This document shows positions 59,286 to 64,000 of a DNA stretch of 64,000 nt, one piece after another. The stretch lies in assembly GCF_029892565.1 (NCBI RefSeq), contig NZ_JARXVH010000006.1, positions 558,001 through 622,000 on the forward strand. The letters run 5' to 3'. The position numbers and the translations under genes were made by a program. The notes below the pieces were generated by a model. The model made no database searches and was not told the DNA's origin. It saw nothing but the letters and a program-made list of their open reading frames with translations. How positions within the stretch are numbered: the stretch's first letter is position 1; the number at the start of each line of letters is the position of its first letter. Source of the stretch: Streptomyces pseudovenezuelae (GTDB lineage Bacteria; Actinomycetota; Actinomycetes; Streptomycetales; Streptomycetaceae).

Positions 59286-60472
59286 GGACCGTGACCGTCG
59301 TCGGCGCCTCCCTCTCCGGCCTGTACGCCGCCCGGGAACTGCGTGCCCAGGGCTTCGACGGCCGGCTGGTGATCGTCGGCGACGAACCCCACCGCCCGTA
59401 CGACCGTCCCCCTCTCTCCAAGGACTTCCTCACCGGACGGGCCGACGAGGACCAACTCGCGCTCACCGACGCCGAGGAGACCGGCGAACTCGACGCCGAG
59501 TGGCTGCTGGGCACCCGCGCCCGCGGACTCGACGCCCGCGGCCGTACCGTGCTTCTCGACGGCGGCCGTACGGTTTCCACCGACGGCGTCGTCATCGCCA
59601 CCGGCGCTCGCGCCCGCCGTCTGCCGGGCGACGACCTGGCCGGCGTCCACACCCTGCGCACCCTCGACGACGCCCGCGCCCTGCGTACGGAACTCACCCG
59701 GGGCTCACGCCAAGTCGTCGTGATCGGCGGCGGATTCATCGGCGCCGAGACCGCGTCCTCCTGTGCCGCCCTCGGCCACACCGTCACCGTCGTCGAGGCC
59801 GCCCCGCTCCCGCTCGTGCCCCAACTCGGCGCCGAGATGGCCGCCGTGTGCGCCGCCCTGCACCGGCGCGGCGGGGTGGACCTGATCACCGGGACCGGAG
59901 TGGCCGGGCTTCGAGGCACGGTGGCCGTCACCGCCGTAGAACTGTCCGACGGCCGTACCCTCCCCGCCGACATCGTGATCGTCGGCATCGGCGCCACCCC
60001 CAACACCGGCTGGCTGGCGGGCTCGACGCTCGCCCTGCACGACGGCGTCCTGTGCGACGACGGCTGCGTCACCTCGCTCCCGCAGGTCGTCGCCGTCGGT
60101 GACGTGGCCCGCGTCGGCGGAGCCCGCGCCGAGCACTGGACCTCGGCGACGGAACAGCCCCGGGTCGCCGTGGCCAACCTGCTCGCCGGGCACACCACGC
60201 GGACCGTGCGCTCACTGCCGTACTTCTGGTCGGATCAGTACGGCGCCCGCATCCAGTTCGCCGGCCGCCGTCAGGACGGCGACACCGTCCGCATCACCGA
60301 GGGCGAACTCACCGACGGCACACCGCCCGAGGACGGCTTCCTCGCCCTCTACGAACGGAACGGCCGTACGACCGCCGTCCTGTCCATGGACCGACCACGC
60401 CCCTTCATGCGGGCGCGCCGCGAACTCACGCGCGGGGAGAGCGAGGCGCGGCAGGAGCCTGCGGCGCTTTGA
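59282..60472 (+). CDS. FAD-dependent ferredoxin reductase
   Basis: A 396-aa NAD(P)H-dependent flavoprotein of the rubredoxin/ferredoxin-reductase type. It has TVVGASLSGLYAARELRAQGFDG (FAD-binding), PYDRPPLSKDFLTG and the second nucleotide fold VVVIGGGFIGAETASSCAALGHTVTVVEA. It also has VAVGDVARV and a reductase C-terminal domain (SLPYFWSDQYGARIQFAG). It would reduce the adjacent ferredoxin. The ATG at 59282 has GAGAGGAG ten nt upstream; a longer frame from a GTG at 59219 lacks a ribosome-binding site. Probable role: electron supply to the betaine demethylase. Confidence 0.9.
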   Translation: MRTVTVVGASLSGLYAARELRAQGFDGRLVIVGDEPHRPYDRPPLSKDFLTGRADEDQLALTDAEETGELDAEWLLGTRARGLDARGRTVLLDGGRTVSTDGVVIATGARARRLPGDDLAGVHTLRTLDDARALRTELTRGSRQVVVIGGGFIGAETASSCAALGHTVTVVEAAPLPLVPQLGAEMAAVCAALHRRGGVDLITGTGVAGLRGTVAVTAVELSDGRTLPADIVIVGIGATPNTGWLAGSTLALHDGVLCDDGCVTSLPQVVAVGDVARVGGARAEHWTSATEQPRVAVANLLAGHTTRTVRSLPYFWSDQYGARIQFAGRRQDGDTVRITEGELTDGTPPEDGFLALYERNGRTTAVLSMDRPRPFMRARRELTRGESEARQEPAAL

Positions 60473-60506
60473 GGACACGTGCGTTTGACGGCGGCGGACT
60501 CTCGCC

Positions 60507-60540
60507 CTCCGGGCCCGGGACAGCTGCCCCGCCCCCGGAG
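60507..60540. terminator. hairpin after the reductase gene
   Basis: CTCCGGG pairs with CCCGGAG around a 20-nt GC-rich loop, in the 108-nt convergent gap before the 60581 gene. It is only moderately convincing. Confidence 0.4.
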
Positions 60541-60580
60541 GGAACCCGCCCTCACGCCTGGCCCCGCAGGGAACCCGATC

Positions 60581-61165
60581 TCAAGAGTGCGACAGCTGCC
60601 CCGCGTTGCCGCCCCGCCTGCGTATCCGGGCCTGGGACCGCTCGGTCGCCCTCGCCTGGCGGCGTTCCCGGCGGCGCTCGCGGCGCAGGGTGCGGGCGGT
60701 GCTGCTGGGAATGGACACCACGCCGTTGCGCTGGTTCCAGACCTGGCGGGTCACCCAGATGTCGAGCGCGCCCCAGGTGGCCACCACCGTGCTGACGACG
60801 GCGCTGATGACCATCGGGAAGGCCATCCAGGATCCGGCCATGGTGCAGAAGAAGGCCACCATCGCCAGGATCAGGGTCACGGCGATGATGATCACCGCCC
60901 GCACCGCCGACGTGCGGACCGGGTCGGGCATCCGGCGCCGCCGGGCCGGCTCCTCGATCCACAATGGCTGGTAGGCAGACTGCACCGGTTCCGCGACCCG
61001 GTCCGCCCCTGTGACGTACACCGTGCGCTGTTCCGTGTCGGGTCCGATCGGCGCCTCGCGCGCGCCGTTCGGAATGTCGTAATCCGACGCCTCCGGGCCC
61101 CGCTGCACCTTCAGGCGCGTCCCCAGGTCGTCCCCGGGCGCCTCGCGCCGTTCCGCCGTGCCCAT
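60581..61165 (-). CDS. two-helix membrane protein of unknown function
   Basis: A 194-aa protein. A polar N-terminal half has an acidic/Arg-rich mix (REAPGDDLGTRLKVQRGPE; DTEQRTVYVTG). Two close membrane helices follow (about residues 90-110 and 113-134, AVIIIAVTLILAMVAFFCTM and the next). The C-terminus is strongly basic (RTLRRERRRERRQARATE). It resembles conserved streptomycete integral membrane proteins with no known function. The ATG at 61165 is preferred, with GGAG nine nt upstream; a GTG six codons earlier is also possible. Confidence 0.7.
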   Translation of the reverse strand: MGTAERREAPGDDLGTRLKVQRGPEASDYDIPNGAREAPIGPDTEQRTVYVTGADRVAEPVQSAYQPLWIEEPARRRRMPDPVRTSAVRAVIIIAVTLILAMVAFFCTMAGSWMAFPMVISAVVSTVVATWGALDIWVTRQVWNQRNGVVSIPSSTARTLRRERRRERRQARATERSQARIRRRGGNAGQLSHS

Positions 61166-61586
61166 CACCGTGTCACTCCCCACTGCCGGCAGACCCCTCG
61201 CGCCGTGTCAGACGGCACGGCTCCCCTCTGGGTTGCCCGGCTTGCGCTGTTTTACGCTGCCGGGGTGCAGGAAGCGGCTCCTGGAGCCGATTCCGCCCCC
61301 CATTTCTCACAGACAAGGACGAACGGCACGTCCTCAAGATTCCCGGCGAGCGAAAAAATCCGGCCAAGTGTTCGCGTGCGCACGGTGAAAGACTTTCGGC
61401 GTCCAGCGAGCCGTTGCGGGAGCCGACATCCCCCCATCACCGGACAACTCCCCATGTCTCGCCGCCCGCACGGCAGTTCAGCTTCCGGACCGGTCTTCGA
61501 GATACGTGTGTGACGGTAGTAGGCTCGCGCCGTTTGTTGACGTACATATGTGCCCCCGGCCGGCGGGGGTCGAGCTGGGGGAGGCC
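61166..61586. other. divergent intergenic region, 421 bp, before the histidine kinase
   Basis: No convincing gene. A TTGACG at about 61538 and AT-richer ACATATGT just after it may be part of the kinase promoter; hexamer spacing is not convincing. Confidence 0.5.
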
Positions 61587-64000
61587 ATGCGCTTTCGCGG
61601 GAAGTCCATCCGCCGGAAGATCGTGGCGCTGCTTCTCGTGCCGCTGGTCTCGCTGACCGCGATCTGGGCCTTCGCCACGATCCTCACCGGACGTGAGGCG
61701 GAGCAGCTGTTCAACGTCTCGGACGTGACCGAGAAGATCGGCTACCCGATCGAGGACACCGTCCGCGTGCTGCAGCAGGAGCGGCGGCAGAGCCTCGTCT
61801 ATCTCGCGGACCCGAGGGCCTCCGACGGGCTCGCCGATCTCAGGCGCAGTCGGACCGCCACCGACGAGGCCGTCGCGAAGATCCGCAAGAACGCGGGCGA
61901 CCCCGACGTCCGCGACGCGATGGGCCAGGGCACGGGCGAACACCTGAGCGCGGCACTCGACGCCTTCGACGGCATCGACTCCCTGCGCCGCAGCGTCGAG
62001 GACGGCACCATCGACCGGGCCCAGGCCCTCGGCCTCTACAACCGCCTGGTCGACCCCTGTTACGTCCTGCTCACCAACCTCCACGTCGTCGACAACGTGG
62101 AGATGGACAAGCAGTACCGCGCGCTGGCCAACCTCGCCCGCGCCCGCGAACTGCTCTCCCGCGAGGACGCCCTGCTCGGCTCCGCCCTCGTCGTGGGCAA
62201 GCCCTCGCGCGCCGAACTGCGTGAGGTCTCCGACCTCGTGGCCCAGCGCGACCTGCTCTACGAGGTCAACCTGCCGCTGCTGCCCGCCACGGAACGCGCG
62301 CGCTACGAGCGGTTCTGGAAGAACGCCGAGACCGCCCCGCTGCGCACCGCCGAGCAGTCCGCTGCCAAGGGCGGGTCCGGAGCACCCCGCGAGGTCACCG
62401 CGCAGAACTGGGACACCGCCGCGGGCAGCGTCCTGAACGAGCTCGGCACCCTCAACGACCGGGCCGACGACCGCTATCAGGACCGCGTGCGCCCAGTCGC
62501 CGTCGGCGTCATCGCCAAGGTCGCCATCGGCGGCGTACTCGGCCTGGTCGCCCTGCTGCTCTCGCTGTTCCTGTCCGTGCGGGTCGGCCGCGGCCTCATC
62601 CGCGACCTGCGGCAACTGCGCCTGGAGGCCCACGAGGCGTCCGGCGTCCGGCTGCCCAGCGTGATGCGCCGGCTGTCCACGGGCGAGCAGGTCGACGTCG
62701 AGACCGAGGTCCCGCGCCTGGAGTACGACCGCAACGAGATCGGCGACGTCGGCCACGCCCTCAACACCCTGCAGCGCGCGGCCGTCGAGGCCGCCGTCAA
62801 GCAGGCCGAACTGCGCGCCGGGGTCTCCGAGGTGTTCGTCAACCTCGCCCGCCGCAGCCAGGTCCTGCTGCACAAGCAGCTCACCCTGCTCGACACCATG
62901 GAACGCCGGACCGAGGACACCGACGAACTCGCCGACCTGTTCCGCCTGGACCACCTGACGACCCGTATGCGCCGGCACGCCGAGGGTCTCGTGATCCTCT
63001 CCGGCGCGGCCCCCTCCCGGCAGTGGCGCAAACCCGTCCAGCTCATGGACGTCGTGCGGGCCGCCGTCGCCGAGGTCGAGGACTACGAGCGCATCGAGGT
63101 GCGCCGGCTGCCCCGGGTCGCCGTCACCGGCCCGGCCGTCGCCGACATCACCCACCTGGTCGCCGAGCTCCTGGAGAACGCCACGGTGTTCTCCCCGCCG
63201 CACACCGCAGTCCAGGTGCTCGGCGAGCGCGTCGCCAACGGCTTCACCCTGGAGATCCACGACCGCGGCCTCGGCATGGCCGCCGACGCCCTCCTGGACG
63301 CCAACCTGCGGCTCGCCGAGACCCCCGAGTTCGAACTCTCCGACACCGACCGGCTCGGCCTCTTCGTGGTCAGCCGGCTCGCCCAGCGCCAGAACGTCCG
63401 GGTCTCCCTGCAGCCTTCGCCGTACGGCGGCACGACCGCGGTCGTCTTCATCCCCGACGCGCTGCTGACGGACGACATCCCGGACACCAACGGCATCGGC
63501 TTCCGCCTCGACCGGCCCCACTCCACGAAGGAGGTCGCGCTGGAGGACGGGCGCCGGACCGCTCTCTCCGGGATGCCGGGGACGCGGCCCGGGCTGCCGG
63601 CGGCGCTCCTGGACGGCCCGGTCGAGCTGGAGGCGCCCGTCGACCTGGACGCCATCGAAGACTTCCCGGACCCGCTCGACGACGAGGCGAACGAGCGCGG
63701 AGGGCTGTTCCGGCCCCGCCGCTCCGCCATCACCCTCGCCGATGACGGCCGGCCCCAGGAGGGCGCCGAGTCCGGTGAGCCGGGCGACGGTGACACGGAC
63801 GACGACGGCAACCCCCTGGTCCCGCTGCCCCGACGCGGCGCGCCCAAGCTGGTCAGCTCGCACGGCCGCCCGGTCGGCGGACAGCGGCCCCGGCGCGACG
63901 ACGCGGACGACGCCCCCTCGGCGGGCCCGGGACGACGCGAGACGGACACCGCGCTGCCGGCCCGCCGCCGGGGCGATGAACCGTTGACGGGCCGGGGAAC
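61587..64000 (+). CDS. NIT-domain sensor histidine kinase, conservon type (3' end outside window)
   Basis: At least 804 residues, running off the right edge. It has an N-terminal membrane helix (about 12-32, IVALLLVPLVSLTAIWAFAT) and an extracytoplasmic helical nitrate/nitrite-sensing-like domain (about 35-305). A second helix (about 309-331) and HAMP follow (about 332-385). The dimerisation region is RLDHLTTRMRRHAEGLVILSG. The HATPase has HLVAELLENATVFSPP (N box), EIHDRGLGMA and GLFVVSRLAQRQNVRVSLQPSPYGGTTAVVF. A long Pro/Asp/Arg-rich disordered tail follows. Such kinases head Streptomyces conservons (CvnA); roadblock, DUF742 and GTPase genes would be expected downstream. GGGGGAGG precedes the ATG. 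Confidence 0.88.
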   Translation, partial: MRFRGKSIRRKIVALLLVPLVSLTAIWAFATILTGREAEQLFNVSDVTEKIGYPIEDTVRVLQQERRQSLVYLADPRASDGLADLRRSRTATDEAVAKIRKNAGDPDVRDAMGQGTGEHLSAALDAFDGIDSLRRSVEDGTIDRAQALGLYNRLVDPCYVLLTNLHVVDNVEMDKQYRALANLARARELLSREDALLGSALVVGKPSRAELREVSDLVAQRDLLYEVNLPLLPATERARYERFWKNAETAPLRTAEQSAAKGGSGAPREVTAQNWDTAAGSVLNELGTLNDRADDRYQDRVRPVAVGVIAKVAIGGVLGLVALLLSLFLSVRVGRGLIRDLRQLRLEAHEASGVRLPSVMRRLSTGEQVDVETEVPRLEYDRNEIGDVGHALNTLQRAAVEAAVKQAELRAGVSEVFVNLARRSQVLLHKQLTLLDTMERRTEDTDELADLFRLDHLTTRMRRHAEGLVILSGAAPSRQWRKPVQLMDVVRAAVAEVEDYERIEVRRLPRVAVTGPAVADITHLVAELLENATVFSPPHTAVQVLGERVANGFTLEIHDRGLGMAADALLDANLRLAETPEFELSDTDRLGLFVVSRLAQRQNVRVSLQPSPYGGTTAVVFIPDALLTDDIPDTNGIGFRLDRPHSTKEVALEDGRRTALSGMPGTRPGLPAALLDGPVELEAPVDLDAIEDFPDPLDDEANERGGLFRPRRSAITLADDGRPQEGAESGEPGDGDTDDDGNPLVPLPRRGAPKLVSSHGRPVGGQRPRRDDADDAPSAGPGRRETDTALPARRRGDEPLTGRG

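Noticed and set aside
61158..61388. 76-aa plus-strand frame before the histidine kinase
   Set aside because: Pro/Arg-rich translation, no ribosome-binding site, overlaps the start of the divergent gene.

Overview
The window reads as a Streptomyces chromosome. Base composition is very GC-rich with strong third-position bias. It carries RbpA, the sporulation pair smeA-sffA, a mycothiol-dependent formaldehyde dehydrogenase, a chitinase with a DasR-type operator, two classes of dispersed Streptomyces intergenic repeat, and a nitrate-sensor-like histidine kinase of the type that heads conservons. From memory, the order from ribA/ribH/hisE/hisG through chitinase, acyl-CoA dehydrogenase, ppm1, fxsA, rbpA and smeA-sffA matches the SCO1415-SCO1441 stretch of S. 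coelicolor; no search was run.

Layout. (1) 1-2.5 kb: end of GTP cyclohydrolase II, ribH, hisE, hisG and a small PH-domain membrane protein, all rightward. (2) 2.7-10.8 kb: two coupled CNNM/CorC-type membrane proteins, a leftward TPR-AAA+ ATPase, a uridine-kinase-like P-loop protein, a Tat-exported C39-like peptidase, a 46-aa membrane protein and a TetR regulator. (3) 10.9-20.4 kb: chitinase, acyl-CoA dehydrogenase, a two-gene module (unknown protein plus APH-like phosphotransferase) behind a perfect palindrome, an Lrp regulator, an amidohydrolase and polyprenol-phosphate mannose synthase. (4) 20.5-26.3 kb: fxsA, rbpA with a textbook sigma-R promoter, an MFS protein, glycerophosphodiesterase, and a YczE protein divergent from a MocR regulator. 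(5) 26.4-34.0 kb: sffA/smeA, ankyrin and HEAT-repeat proteins, then a tightly coupled GT4-GT4-SGNH hydrolase operon.

(6) 34.1-39.3 kb: a leftward overlapping operon of MFS transporter, D-glutamate-cyclase-family protein and the three 5-oxoprolinase subunits PxpA, B and C. A divergent GntR regulator faces it across a 9-1-9 inverted repeat, so the operon is probably an inducible oxoproline/D-glutamate utilisation unit. (7) 39.3-46.5 kb: three rightward genes (508, 292 and 1540 aa) with the architecture of an Mks/Wadjet-like SMC complex (kleisin-like, kite-like, SMC-like) but no JetD/MksG nuclease alongside. The SMC-like protein has Asn where the Walker B catalytic Glu is expected. This is the least explained system in the window.

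(8) 46.5-60.5 kb: what looks like a complete choline-to-glycine route. Choline oxidase, an APC permease, betaine aldehyde dehydrogenase, a Rieske betaine demethylase, sarcosine oxidase and dimethylglycine oxidase run leftward. S-hydroxymethyl-mycothiol dehydrogenase (formaldehyde disposal) and an IclR regulator follow. A divergent Rieske ferredoxin and FAD reductase are the probable electron donors for the demethylase. (9) 60.5-64 kb: a two-helix membrane protein and the start of a large NIT-type histidine kinase that runs off the right edge.
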